The notes beneath the pieces were generated by a model. That model was not told where the DNA came from, made no database searches, and saw only the letters and a program-made list of their open reading frames with translations. From contig NZ_JAQBNR010000015.1 of NCBI RefSeq assembly GCF_028288465.1, positions 124,001 through 188,000 of the forward strand: 64,000 nt of DNA. Direction: 5' to 3'. Shown here piece after piece: positions 8,052 to 17,002 of the stretch. Each line of letters opens with the position of its first letter. Position 1 is the stretch's first letter. This DNA is from Ferruginibacter sp. (GTDB lineage Bacteria > Bacteroidota > Bacteroidia > Chitinophagales > Chitinophagaceae). The position numbers were made by a program, and so were the translations under genes.

Positions 8052-9503
8052 ATGAAAAAAATACACCTCCTGTTTGTAGCGCTGCTCACTTTTGGTGCAG
8101 CCTTTGCGCAGACCTTTCAACCCAACTGGGCATCACTTAATACCCGCAAAATGCCTGAATGGTTTCAGCAGGATAAGTTTGGCATTTTTATTCATTGGGG
8201 CGTGTATGCAGTGCCTGCTTATGCACCGGTAATACCCAACAGCGGCGATAGTTATGCGGAGTGGTACTGGTATCGCCTGCAGGAAAAGAATAGCAACTTT
8301 ACAGCCTTTCACAATAAAAATTATGGAGCTGATTTTACCTACCCGCAATTTGAAAAACAATTTAAGGCGGAAATGTTTAACCCCGATCAATGGGCGGATG
8401 TGTTCAAAAAATCAGGGGCTAAATATGTAGTGTTAACTTCCAAACACCATGAAGGTTATTGTTTATGGAACAGTGCTGAAGCTGACCGCGACTGGAACCG
8501 GCCCTGGAACGCAGTAACGGGTACGCCTAAACGCGATTTGCTCGGCGACCTGAGTACGGCCGTAAGAAAATCCGGTTTAAAAATGGGCTACTACTATTCC
8601 CTCTATGAATGGTTTAATCCCTTGTGGTTAATGGATAAAAAAAGATACGTATCAGAACACATGATACCACAGTTTAAAGACCTGGTGACAAAATACAAAC
8701 CATCTGTCATTTTCTCTGATGGTGAATGGGAACTGTCTGACACCGCCTGGAAAAGCGAAGAGCTGCTGGCCTGGTTATTCAATGAATCTCCGGTAGCAAA
8801 AGAGGTGGTGGTAGATGACCGCTGGGGCAACAACACCCGCAGCAAAAATACGGGGGCTACTTATTCTACATCAGAATATGGCAGCGGCATGGATGCCAGT
8901 GTTACCTGGGAAGAAAGCCAGGGCATTGGTCACTCGTATGGCTATAACCGCAATGAAAAACTGGAAGATTACAAAAGCAGTCACGACCTGATTTTGATGC
9001 TGGCAGATATTGTATCAAGAGGCGGTAACCTGTTGCTGGATATCGGGCCTACAGCCGATGGCCGCATACCAGTAATTATGCAGCAGCGGCTGGAAGACAT
9101 GGGCGCCTGGCTGCAAACAAACGGCGAAGCGATCTACGGCACCAAAGCATATAAACAGCCGTACGAATGGAGCGAAGGCAAAAAGCCAGAGAAGAAAGGC
9201 GAAGCTTTTATGGCAGGTTACAGCATTGCAGAAATGGTAAAACCAAAAAAGGAATTTGCCAATGTAGAAGCTTTTTTTACAACCAAAGGAAAAGACTTGT
9301 TTTGCATCATACCGAATTATAGACCGCAGATAAAACTGCGCAATTTTAAAGTAGCCTCAGGAGCTTCCGTTTCTATTTTAGGAAGTACTAAATCACTGAA
9401 AATTAAACAGGTGGGGCAGGATGCCATCGTTGATCTGTCTGCGTTAAAACCCGGCGAGGTTGCCGCTGAGTTATTTGTGTTACAAATAAAAAATGCTTTG
9501 TAA
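8052..9503 (+). CDS. GH29 alpha-L-fucosidase (third of four)
   Basis: This 483-residue secreted GH29 enzyme has signal peptide MKKIHLLFVALLTFGAAFAQ, core start QQDKFGIFIHWGVYAVPAY, TSKHHEGYCLW, and a nucleophile motif IFSDGEWE with Asp223. SRGGNLLLDIGPTADGR is the usual C-terminal barrel motif. It resembles the enzyme at 13899 (both carry PxWFQQDKFGIF/PDWFRDAKFGIF-type openings) more than the one at 4994, suggesting two subgroups in the locus. It is preceded closely by the heptamer array and followed after 8 bases by an SGNH esterase gene, so those two are probably cotranscribed. Confidence 0.95.
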   Translation: MKKIHLLFVALLTFGAAFAQTFQPNWASLNTRKMPEWFQQDKFGIFIHWGVYAVPAYAPVIPNSGDSYAEWYWYRLQEKNSNFTAFHNKNYGADFTYPQFEKQFKAEMFNPDQWADVFKKSGAKYVVLTSKHHEGYCLWNSAEADRDWNRPWNAVTGTPKRDLLGDLSTAVRKSGLKMGYYYSLYEWFNPLWLMDKKRYVSEHMIPQFKDLVTKYKPSVIFSDGEWELSDTAWKSEELLAWLFNESPVAKEVVVDDRWGNNTRSKNTGATYSTSEYGSGMDASVTWEESQGIGHSYGYNRNEKLEDYKSSHDLILMLADIVSRGGNLLLDIGPTADGRIPVIMQQRLEDMGAWLQTNGEAIYGTKAYKQPYEWSEGKKPEKKGEAFMAGYSIAEMVKPKKEFANVEAFFTTKGKDLFCIIPNYRPQIKLRNFKVASGASVSILGSTKSLKIKQVGQDAIVDLSALKPGEVAAELFVLQIKNAL

Positions 9504-9511
9504 ATTAAAAA

Positions 9512-10450
9512 ATGAAGAAGCTTAATGCGATTATTGTATGGGGTTGTTTAAGTCTTGTATATACGATGTCAACTGCGCAGGTGATTAACGGGACTACTAA
9601 AAAAATACTGTTCATTGGTAACAGCATTACATGGGCTGGCATGTATGTAAACGATGTGGAAGCGTATCTGCGGGTTCAGTACCCGGGGCGACAATTCGAA
9701 ATCATCAATGTTGGTTTGCCAAGTGAAACAGTATCCGGCTTATCCGAGCCAGGGCATGCGGATGGAAAATTTCCACGACCGGATTTACATGAGCGGCTGG
9801 ATCGTGTACTGGAGCAAACAAAGCCCGATTTGGTATTCGCTTGTTATGGAATGAATGATGGTATCTATATGCCTTTGGATTCCGTAAGGTTTCAAAAATT
9901 TAAAGAGGGCATCAACTGGTTGCATGCCGAAGTGGTGAAAACAGGAGCAAGAATAGTGCACTTAACGCCACCGGATTATGATGAAGTGAAAGGTAAAATT
10001 ATTGGCTATACAAAAGTGCTGGATACCTATTCAGATTGGTTGCTGAGTAAAATACATTCATCCAAATGGCAGGTAATTGATATTCATTATCCAATGAAAA
10101 AATACCTTGAGGAGCACCGCAAACTGGATGCAAATTTTGCACTGACACAAGACGGAGTGCATCCCGATGAAACAGGGCATTGGATTATGGCCCGGCAAAT
10201 TTTATTGTATCTGGGATTTAAACCAGTCGCTGCGTCTAATAGTATTATAACAAGTTTATCACAAACAAAGGACGCAAAAAAACTGCTGACACTTGTTGCA
10301 GAAAGGCAGAACATGTTAAGGGATGCCTGGCTCACGGCAACCAAGCACACCCGCCCGGGAATGGCCACCGGATTGCCTTTGAGCGAAGCGCAGGCGAAAG
10401 CAGCATCGATGCTGTCTGCAATTGAAGTATTGATTCCAGGCAAAAAATAA
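9512..10450 (+). CDS. Secreted SGNH/GDSL-type hydrolase
   Basis: This 312-residue protein has a signal peptide (cleavage near STAQ) and the SGNH hydrolase blocks: FIGNSITWAG near residue 34 (block I, with Asn in place of the usual Asp of GDS), CYGMNDGIY near 111 (block III), and QDGVHPDETGH near 214 carrying the catalytic Asp and His. Members remove acetyl or other acyl groups from polysaccharides. It starts 8 bases after a GH29 gene, which supports a role in de-esterifying a decorated glycan alongside the fucosidases. The substrate is inferred only. Confidence 0.88.
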   Translation: MKKLNAIIVWGCLSLVYTMSTAQVINGTTKKILFIGNSITWAGMYVNDVEAYLRVQYPGRQFEIINVGLPSETVSGLSEPGHADGKFPRPDLHERLDRVLEQTKPDLVFACYGMNDGIYMPLDSVRFQKFKEGINWLHAEVVKTGARIVHLTPPDYDEVKGKIIGYTKVLDTYSDWLLSKIHSSKWQVIDIHYPMKKYLEEHRKLDANFALTQDGVHPDETGHWIMARQILLYLGFKPVAASNSIITSLSQTKDAKKLLTLVAERQNMLRDAWLTATKHTRPGMATGLPLSEAQAKAASMLSAIEVLIPGKK

Positions 10451-10561
10451 TGGGAAACAGGTACACCAGCCTGGAATAAAAGGCCTTTATAAAATGCGGT
10501 CGTTTATCTTCCACAATTGAATTCCAAAAGAAATAAAATTGTTGTACTTAAAATATATTCC

Positions 10562-11340
10562 ATGAGCAATGAAGCAGCAGGCCAACGCAGAAACTTTTTA
10601 AAGCAGGCAGCAAGCCTTGGAGCGTTGGCTATGTTTCCAGCAACAACAATCTTCTCGACATCCGTAGTAACAAACACGAGCAAAGGAGGCGATGGCTATA
10701 CTTTTTTATTCCAGGGCGATTCCATTACGGATGGCAACCGCACCAGGGACAAAGACTGGAACCATGTGATGGGGCATGGTTACCAGTATATTATTGCAAG
10801 CAAGCTTTGGTATGATTTTCCTTCGAAAGGATTTCATTTTTTTAACCGCGGCATCAGCGGCAATAAAGTACCCGACCTTGCCGCCCGCTGGCAAACCGAC
10901 ACCATCGATATACAACCAACCTGCTGAGCATTTTAGTGGGCATCAATGATGTGGATGCACTCCTGCACGGAGACAAGCATTTTACCGCCGGCCAGTTTGA
11001 ACAGGATTATCGCCAACTGTTGCAACAAACAAAACAAGCTTTACCCGATACACAACTCGTAATTGGCGAGCCATTTATTTTGCCTGTTGGCAGAATAAAA
11101 GAAAGATGGGCCGAGTATTCTGCTGAGATGATACAACGCCGGGCCATTGCGAAAAAGTTAAGTAAAGAATTCAATGCTATTTTTGTTGAGTTTCAAACCG
11201 CTTTTGATAAAGCGTTATCAAAGGCACCGGCTGATTACTGGATTTGGGATGGTATTCATCCAATGCCTGCCGGGCATGAGTTGATGGCGAGGGAATGGAT
11301 TGAACAGGTGAGTAGGCATTTGCCGTTTATTAGGTCGTGA
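10562..11340 (+). pseudogene. SGNH/GDSL hydrolase with a single-base frameshift
   Basis: The N-terminal half (10562-10927) starts MSNEAAGQRRNFLKQA, a twin-arginine-like leader, and contains FQGDSITDGNR (block I). The C-terminal half (open before and through 10936-11340) is in a different frame and contains LVGINDVD (block III) and WDGIHPMPAGHE (block V Asp and His). Near 10915-10920, adding one base between the codons for Pro and Asn restores a continuous reading ending IQPNLLSILVGIND, so one base appears to be missing. All catalytic blocks are present once the frame is restored, so the loss is recent or is an assembly error. A TTG at 10517 lies in frame upstream, but the ATG fits the leader better. 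Confidence 0.88.
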
Positions 11341-11756
11341 TTCACAATAATTATCCAGAATCAATAAACAGAAAATAAAATTTCATTTAAGCAGTTAGTT
11401 TAGTGGGTTTGAAGTATAACATCATTCAGCATTCCCCAACGTTACTCTAAAAAATCCAGCAATTTCGCCCGCATTTTTGGAGCACTTTGGGTCTATCTAA
11501 AATTCAAATTTCATTTCAGGTCGTTTTTTGATCGGCACCAAGCATTTATTACGTGAAATGCCTTATTGTAGTGGTGTAGATATTTTTTTTGTGATTATCC
11601 GAAAAGATGCCACGTTATCTTCATTAGTAAATAATCAAAGTAAGAAAATATTACAAGATGTTGCCGTATTCTTACAAAATGAGAATGCCATTTCTTAATG
11701 ATCTGAGCCCACCTCATTTACCACTTAACATTTTAAAACCAATATTAAATAGATTT
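11341..11756. other. Non-coding gap before a barrel protein gene
   Basis: This gene-free stretch of about 415 bases is AT-rich towards its right end. An in-frame extension of the downstream gene reaches 11658 but adds no recognisable leader. No repeat, RNA or promoter could be identified with confidence. Confidence 0.4.
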
Positions 11757-12296
11757 ATGCAGAAGACGATTTTATCAGTACTTACAATAATTATTTTTTC
11801 TAAAGCTGTAAGCGGCCAGGTAACAAAAGGGAGTTGGTTAGTGAGTGGTAGTGCAAATTATTCCAGATTGCAAAGTTCAAGTGAGGCTGCTACGAAGTTT
11901 AAGCAAACGAATTTTCAAATAAGCCCTACCGTTGGATATTTCTTAAAAGATAAATTTGCCTTAGGACTTAGGCCATCACTTTCTTATGGCAGTAACACTA
12001 TTGCTAATTCAAATACTGTTCTTGGTATTGGCCCTTTTTCCAGGTATTATTTTCTTAAGCCCGAAAATATCTTTAATCTTTTTACTGAAGGCAGTTATTC
12101 TTATGGAACTATTACCGGAGGCCAAAGACTAAACACTTTTTCAATTTTGGCTGGCCAGGTAGTATATTTTAATTCAAGCGTTGGACTAGAATTTACTGTT
12201 GGTTATTCTACAACTAAAATTGTTGACTATTCCGGTACTAATAACGAAATTAAAGTTGGTATTGGCTTTCAATTTCATTTAGAAGAAGATAGATAA
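11757..12296 (+). CDS. Outer-membrane beta-barrel protein, small porin-like
   Basis: This 179-residue protein starts at the ATG at 11757, which gives a clean signal peptide (MQKTILSVLTII...SGQ). An upstream in-frame ATG at 11658 would bury that signal. The mature part consists of alternating polar/hydrophobic strands with many Gly and aromatic residues (VSGSANYSRL, PTVGYFLKDKFALGLRPSLSYG, VGIGFQFHL), the pattern of a small eight-stranded outer-membrane barrel. Function is unknown. It stands alone between the esterase and the MITE-like repeat. Confidence 0.7.
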   Translation: MQKTILSVLTIIIFSKAVSGQVTKGSWLVSGSANYSRLQSSSEAATKFKQTNFQISPTVGYFLKDKFALGLRPSLSYGSNTIANSNTVLGIGPFSRYYFLKPENIFNLFTEGSYSYGTITGGQRLNTFSILAGQVVYFNSSVGLEFTVGYSTTKIVDYSGTNNEIKVGIGFQFHLEEDR

Positions 12297-12356
12297 AAAA
12301 AATCACATCAAATTAAAACAATGTTCAATTTTTTCCGCTCCGAATCTCCGCCCGTA

Positions 12357-12565
12357 AGTTTCCAAGGCGACTCTCTGCACAAGTTGCTGAAGTCCACAAC
12401 CAGCAATGGTTGCAGGACTCGACGATTAACAATGAAGATTTCTCGCATTAACAATAAAATCGGCTATGACAATTTGATGATGCCGTCGTGATAGGTAGTA
12501 GAGTCCTGCAGGTTGTAAAGAATTGTGAGGCATCATACCCAGAGCAGAAACTCGCCTCGGAAGTT
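12357..12565. repeat. MITE-like element with long imperfect terminal inverted repeats
   Basis: The left end (from 12357, agtttccaaggcga) and the reverse complement of the right end (aacttccgaggcga, up to 12565) match over roughly 65 bases with mismatches, and both contain tgcaggactc (12411-12420; complement at 12501-12510). The centre holds no reading frame. It fills most of the 310-base gap between two convergent genes. This is the structure of a non-autonomous mobile element, but no target-site duplication was resolved. Confidence 0.5.
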
Positions 12566-12607
12566 TTCAGTTTTGCAGGACCACCACCCAGGATTTAATC
12601 TCACCCA

Positions 12608-13489
12608 CTAACTCCCCATCTTCATCTTTAAATAATCCCCTCTGTATGCCAGTGGCGTCTTTTTGGTAATGGTTTTAAACTGCTTATTAAAATGCGATAA
12701 ATTATTGTAGCCACATTCATAACAAATTTCCGATACATTTTTTTCATCTTCCACCAACAACCTGCAGGCGAAGCCTATCCTTACTTCCATCAAAAACTGG
12801 ATATAGGTTTTATTGGTCTTGTTTTTAAAATACCGGCAAAATGATGGTGTGGTCATATTCAAAATAGCCGCCACTTGCCCAAGGTGAATTTTCTCCTGGT
12901 AATGATTAAACGTGTATTCAAAAGCCAATTTTATTTTATCCCTGTTGGTACCCTCTGGTGATAGCATAAAACCCGCAGAAGACAGCGGTTTACATTCTTT
13001 ACTGGCGGCAATTTCTTCCAGCAAAAAAAGCAGGTACGCCAGTTTCATGCCGGGGGAGGCGGTCAACATTTTCTCAATGGTTACGGGCAGACTGTTTTTT
13101 GTTTTACCGGTAATCTGTAACCCCGTCTGGCATTTTGCCAGCAACTGCCGCATGACCTTGGTTTCGGGCAGCTGTAAAAATGTGTCGCCGAATATTTCAG
13201 GCACAAATTTGATGCAGATAGATTCGCCGGGCGCTATACCTTTTTTATTGATGTGGGCATATTCGTGCCGGAAACAGTGCGGTAAGTTGGCTCCAATCAA
13301 CACCATATCGCCATTGTCGAAGTTGCCGATATGATCACCAATCAGCCAGGTGCCAGAACTTTTTTTGATGTACAACAGTTCAACTTCCGGGTGGTAGTGC
13401 CAGTTGTTGAGCATGCTTTCGCCGACATCTTTCCGTACCAAAAAAGAAGACTCAGGTGTGGTGGTAATCTGGCGTAAAGTTGGTTTCAT
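12608..13489 (-). CDS. AraC family transcriptional regulator
   Basis: This 293-residue protein starts at the ATG at 13489 (an upstream TTG adds three residues). The N-terminal 130 residues look like a cupin sensor domain (NWHYHPEVELLYI, HRFRH-like HCFRHEY). The C-terminal 100 residues are an AraC-type double helix-turn-helix (HLGQVAAILNMTTPSFCRYFKNKTNKTYIQF... and SEICYECGYNNLSHFNKQFK). It is divergent from the GH29 gene at 13899 with 410 bases between them, so it is the natural candidate for a sugar-responsive activator of the fucosidase genes. The inducer cannot be deduced. Confidence 0.92.
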   Translation of the reverse strand: MKPTLRQITTTPESSFLVRKDVGESMLNNWHYHPEVELLYIKKSSGTWLIGDHIGNFDNGDMVLIGANLPHCFRHEYAHINKKGIAPGESICIKFVPEIFGDTFLQLPETKVMRQLLAKCQTGLQITGKTKNSLPVTIEKMLTASPGMKLAYLLFLLEEIAASKECKPLSSAGFMLSPEGTNRDKIKLAFEYTFNHYQEKIHLGQVAAILNMTTPSFCRYFKNKTNKTYIQFLMEVRIGFACRLLVEDEKNVSEICYECGYNNLSHFNKQFKTITKKTPLAYRGDYLKMKMGS

Positions 13490-13898
13490 ACATTGCAATA
13501 ACGGGCAACTAAGTTAGGGTAATATACCATCAGTCTTTGAAAATAAAATGACAGTATAAATCAATGGTTAAAGGTAAGTTTACATTGTAAACACGATGCC
13601 ATAAAGAACACCAACGTTTACTGACGAAGGTAATAACGATTGCAGAAAGGGGAAGATTGCCGGGAATGACAATATTTTACCCTTTCGTTTTTCCTTTGTT
13701 GTAGTCAATTACCGGAGTTTATTTGCATTTATGGAAAACCAATGTATAAAGGAGTGCATACCTTAAGCGCCCGCCTTTTGTGCGACGATAGCAGCCAGCG
13801 TTTAGTGCGGGTGCCTGGGTATGTTTTTAAAAAGGGTGATTTTAACCAACATGGCAGCCAATCAGCAATCAATCAAACAACTGTTTTAATAATCTAAA
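13490..13898. other. Divergent regulatory region between araC-type gene and GH29 gene
   Basis: This gap of about 410 bases separates divergent genes and contains a good promoter candidate at 13696-13725. About 170 bases of leader follow it, holding a possible 11-codon reading frame beginning at the atggaaaacc near 13731. Operator sequences for the AraC-type protein are expected here but none was recognised. Confidence 0.4.
13696..13725 (+). promoter_or_regulatory. Bacteroidota-type promoter candidate for the fourth GH29 gene
   Basis: TTG at 13696-13698, a 19-base spacer, and tttatttg at 13718-13725 (seven of eight matches to TAnnTTTG) fit the Bacteroidota -33/-7 consensus. Transcription would start near 13732, leaving a leader of about 165 bases before the gene. 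Confidence 0.45.
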
Positions 13899-15356
13899 AT
13901 GAACAAGGGCATGAGAAAGTTTTTTTTGTTTTTAATGATGGTATTTTGCTGCACCACCACCATATTACAGGCACAGGAAAGATACCAGGCTACCTGGGAA
14001 TCGTTAAAAAAATACCAAACGCCCGATTGGTTCCGGGATGCCAAGTTTGGCATTTTTATTCACTGGGGTGTTTATTCGGTGCCGGCTTTTGGCTCTGAGT
14101 GGTATCCACGGCAAATGTACCAGCAGGGCTCTGATGAGTTTAAACATCATGTTGCCACGTATGGCAGCCAGGATAAATTTGGTTACAAAGATTTTATTCC
14201 CCTGTTTAAAGCCGAAAAGTTTAATCCTCAGCAATGGGTGGCGTTGTTTAAACAGGCTGGTGCAAAATATGTAGTGCCGGTAGCAGAACACCATGATGGA
14301 TTTGCCATGTATAAAACGGCCTACTCCAAATGGAATGCTTTTGAAATGGGACCGAAAAGAGACGTAATTGGCGAACTGGCGGCAGAAATAAAAAAGCAGG
14401 GCCTGGTTTTTGGATTGTCTTCGCACCGCATAGAGCATTGGTTTTTTATGAATGGCGGCCGCAAGTTTCCATCAGATGTATTGGATGACAAATTCAATGA
14501 TTTTTATGGTCCGGCAAGAGAAGAAAACGAAACGCCGTCGGCTGAATATATGAATGATTGGTTGCTGCGCAATACAGAGCTGGTTAACAATTACCAGCCA
14601 CAATTGTTTTGGTTTGATTGGTGGATAGAACAACCCGCCATGGATCCTTACCGTAAATCGTTTGCTGCTTCCTACTACAACAAAGGGCTTGAGTGGAACA
14701 AAGGGGTGGTGGTAAACTATAAAAATATTTCATACCCGGATGGTACGGCCGTGCTTGATTTGGAGCGGGGTAAACTGGCTGGTATTCGTCAGCTGGCCTG
14801 GCAAACGGATGATGCCATTGGCAATAACTCCTGGGGCTATGCGGCGGGCAATACCTTTAAAGACGCCAAATATGTTATCACTAACCTGATAGATATTGTC
14901 AGCAAAAATGGCAACCTGTTGCTGAACATCGGGCCACGCCCGGATGGTACCATCACTGATGAAGAAACGCAAACCCTATTGGGTACGGGTAAATGGCTGG
15001 AAGTTAATGGTGAAGCCATCTATGGAACCCGTCCCTGGAAAACATTCGGCGAGGGCCCCACAGAATCTGCCAGTGGAAGTTTTGCTGATCAGAAAAAGCC
15101 ATTCACTGCACAGGATATCCGGTTTACTACCAAGGGAGACATCTTGTATGCTATTGCTATGGGATTACCCGCTACCAACACCACCGTTAAAGCATTGGGG
15201 GTAAAAGCCGGCAATGGTACCATCGCATCAGTAGAAATGGTGGGCAGTACCGAAAAAGTATCCTGGTCGCAGCAAGCCGATGCGTTGGGAATAAAGCCAT
15301 CTAAAAATTATCCATCGCAAAACGCGGTGACGTATAAAATAAGTTTAAAAAAATAA
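13899..15356 (+). CDS. GH29 alpha-L-fucosidase (fourth of four)
   Basis: This 485-residue secreted GH29 enzyme has a signal peptide ending near ILQAQ; a second ATG at 13911 would shorten it by four residues. The core begins FRDAKFGIFIHWGVYSVPAF. It carries AEHHDGFAMY in place of the commoner TKHH motif, nucleophile motif FWFDWWIEQP with Asp240, and NGNLLLNIGPRPDGT. It is followed after 6 bases by a zinc alcohol dehydrogenase gene, so the two form an operon linking fucose release to sugar oxidation (inferred). Confidence 0.95.
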   Translation: MNKGMRKFFLFLMMVFCCTTTILQAQERYQATWESLKKYQTPDWFRDAKFGIFIHWGVYSVPAFGSEWYPRQMYQQGSDEFKHHVATYGSQDKFGYKDFIPLFKAEKFNPQQWVALFKQAGAKYVVPVAEHHDGFAMYKTAYSKWNAFEMGPKRDVIGELAAEIKKQGLVFGLSSHRIEHWFFMNGGRKFPSDVLDDKFNDFYGPAREENETPSAEYMNDWLLRNTELVNNYQPQLFWFDWWIEQPAMDPYRKSFAASYYNKGLEWNKGVVVNYKNISYPDGTAVLDLERGKLAGIRQLAWQTDDAIGNNSWGYAAGNTFKDAKYVITNLIDIVSKNGNLLLNIGPRPDGTITDEETQTLLGTGKWLEVNGEAIYGTRPWKTFGEGPTESASGSFADQKKPFTAQDIRFTTKGDILYAIAMGLPATNTTVKALGVKAGNGTIASVEMVGSTEKVSWSQQADALGIKPSKNYPSQNAVTYKISLKK

Positions 15357-15362
15357 CCTGTA

Positions 15363-16379
15363 ATGACAGCATTGGTATGCACTGAACCTGGTGCTTTTGA
15401 CTATAAAGAAATGGCGCCACCGGCATTAACGCCCGGTCACGCCATCGTACAAATAAAACGCATCGGCATTTGCGGTACCGACCTGCATGCCTTTGAAGGA
15501 ACCCAGCCTTATTTTTCTTACCCCAGGATTTTGGGGCATGAGCTGGCCGGTGATTTAATTGAAGCCGATGGTGCAGAAGGATTTGTGCCGGGTGAAGCCA
15601 TCACCATCATTCCATATTTTAACTGCGGCACCTGTATTGCCTGCCGCAATGGCAAACCGAACTGTTGCACACAAATCAATGTATTTGGTGTACACAGCGA
15701 TGGGGGTATGGCTGAGTATGTATCAGTGCCGTCTTATTCACTGTTAAAAAGCAATGGGTTAAGTTATGATGAGCTGGCATTGGTTGAACCGCTGGCCATT
15801 GGCGCCCATGGCGTGCGCAGGGCAAACATAGCGGCGGGCGAATTTGTGTTGGTAATTGGTGCCGGCCCTATTGGTTTGGGCACGATGGAATTTGCCAGAA
15901 TTGCAGGGGCTACCGTAATAGCGCTCGACATCAACGACCAGCGGCTGCAGTTTTGCGGGGAGAAATTGGGAATTGAGCATACCATCAATGCCGCGTCAGA
16001 CAATGTAATACAAAGACTGAAAGCCATCACGAATAACGACATGCCCACGGTGGTAATTGATGCGACCGGCAACCGCCAGGCCATCAACAATGCCTTGCAG
16101 TACCTGGCGCACGGGGGCAGGTTTGTATTAATCGGTCTGCAAAAAGAAGAGATCAGTTTCAGTCATCCTGAATTTCATAAACGCGAATCAACCTTAATGA
16201 GCAGCCGCAATGCCACCCGAAAAGACTTTGAAACGGTAATGGCAGCGATGAAAAGCGGGTTGGTAAACCCGGCTAATTATATTACGCACCGGGCGAAGTT
16301 TTCGGAAGTAAAAGAAGTGTTTCAAAGTTGGCTGATACCGGCTACCGGCGTTATTAAAGCGATGGTGGAAATGGGATAG
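15363..16379 (+). CDS. Zinc-dependent alcohol/sugar dehydrogenase (MDR family)
   Basis: This 338-residue cytoplasmic NAD(P)-dependent dehydrogenase has catalytic zinc ligands in CGTDLH (Cys37) and GHELAG (His59, Glu60), with Glu145 in LVEPLA. The structural zinc cysteines are Cys88, Cys91, Cys94 and Cys102. The nucleotide-binding motif is VIGAGPIGLGTMEFA. Relatives include sorbitol, threonine and L-galactonate-5 dehydrogenases. Its tight linkage (6 bases) to a fucosidase suggests that it oxidises fucose or a fucose-derived intermediate, but this is inference from context only. Confidence 0.9.
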   Translation: MTALVCTEPGAFDYKEMAPPALTPGHAIVQIKRIGICGTDLHAFEGTQPYFSYPRILGHELAGDLIEADGAEGFVPGEAITIIPYFNCGTCIACRNGKPNCCTQINVFGVHSDGGMAEYVSVPSYSLLKSNGLSYDELALVEPLAIGAHGVRRANIAAGEFVLVIGAGPIGLGTMEFARIAGATVIALDINDQRLQFCGEKLGIEHTINAASDNVIQRLKAITNNDMPTVVIDATGNRQAINNALQYLAHGGRFVLIGLQKEEISFSHPEFHKRESTLMSSRNATRKDFETVMAAMKSGLVNPANYITHRAKFSEVKEVFQSWLIPATGVIKAMVEMG

Positions 16380-16448
16380 ACGTGGAATTATTGTAACCTG
16401 TGTTGTATATTTAAAGGCGAATAATATATCGCATCAACATACTATACA

Positions 16449-16892
16449 ATGGAAAACTTTTTTACAGAGCTTTTTCAATACACTGACGACACCAATCAGC
16501 AATTGATTGATTTGATGATTAGTCAGCCTGAAAAAATACCCGCGAATGTAACCAGGCTGTTTAGCCACCTGCTGAACGCTCATCATGTATGGAACGCCAG
16601 GATTACCAAAAGCGAACCACATTACGGCATATGGCAGCTGCATTCAACTAGTGATTTTAGAAAGATTAACCGGGACAATATCGACAATTCCTTCCAGATA
16701 CTGAACAGTCGTAACCTGGAAGAAATGATAGACTATACAACTTCTAAAGGAGCCCCCTTTACAAACAGTATAAAGACCATGCTATTCCAGGTGATAAACC
16801 ATTCTACTTATCACCGGGGGCAGATCGCTTTGGAATTAAGACAGGTGGGAATTGATCCCCCGCTTACTGATTATATCTTTTGGAAAAGATAG
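16449..16892 (+). CDS. DinB-like four-helix-bundle protein
   Basis: This 147-residue protein shows the DinB/YfiT pattern of a metal-binding four-helix bundle. His residues occur in LLNAHHVWN near residue 43 and in INHSTYHRGQIALELRQ near 120, the last motif being typical of the family. The molecular role of most members is unknown; some are thiol transferases. It is a single gene lying between the dehydrogenase and the GH95 gene and probably does not belong to the sugar pathway. Confidence 0.85.
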   Translation: MENFFTELFQYTDDTNQQLIDLMISQPEKIPANVTRLFSHLLNAHHVWNARITKSEPHYGIWQLHSTSDFRKINRDNIDNSFQILNSRNLEEMIDYTTSKGAPFTNSIKTMLFQVINHSTYHRGQIALELRQVGIDPPLTDYIFWKR

Positions 16893-17002
16893 TTATAGCT
16901 GAAGACTATCTACATCACCACATAGTTGGTTATTTTTGACAAGTCTTCATTTTATTTGGAGAAGATTTAAACGAACGTTGTCTTAAACAGAAAAAGAAAA
17001 GA

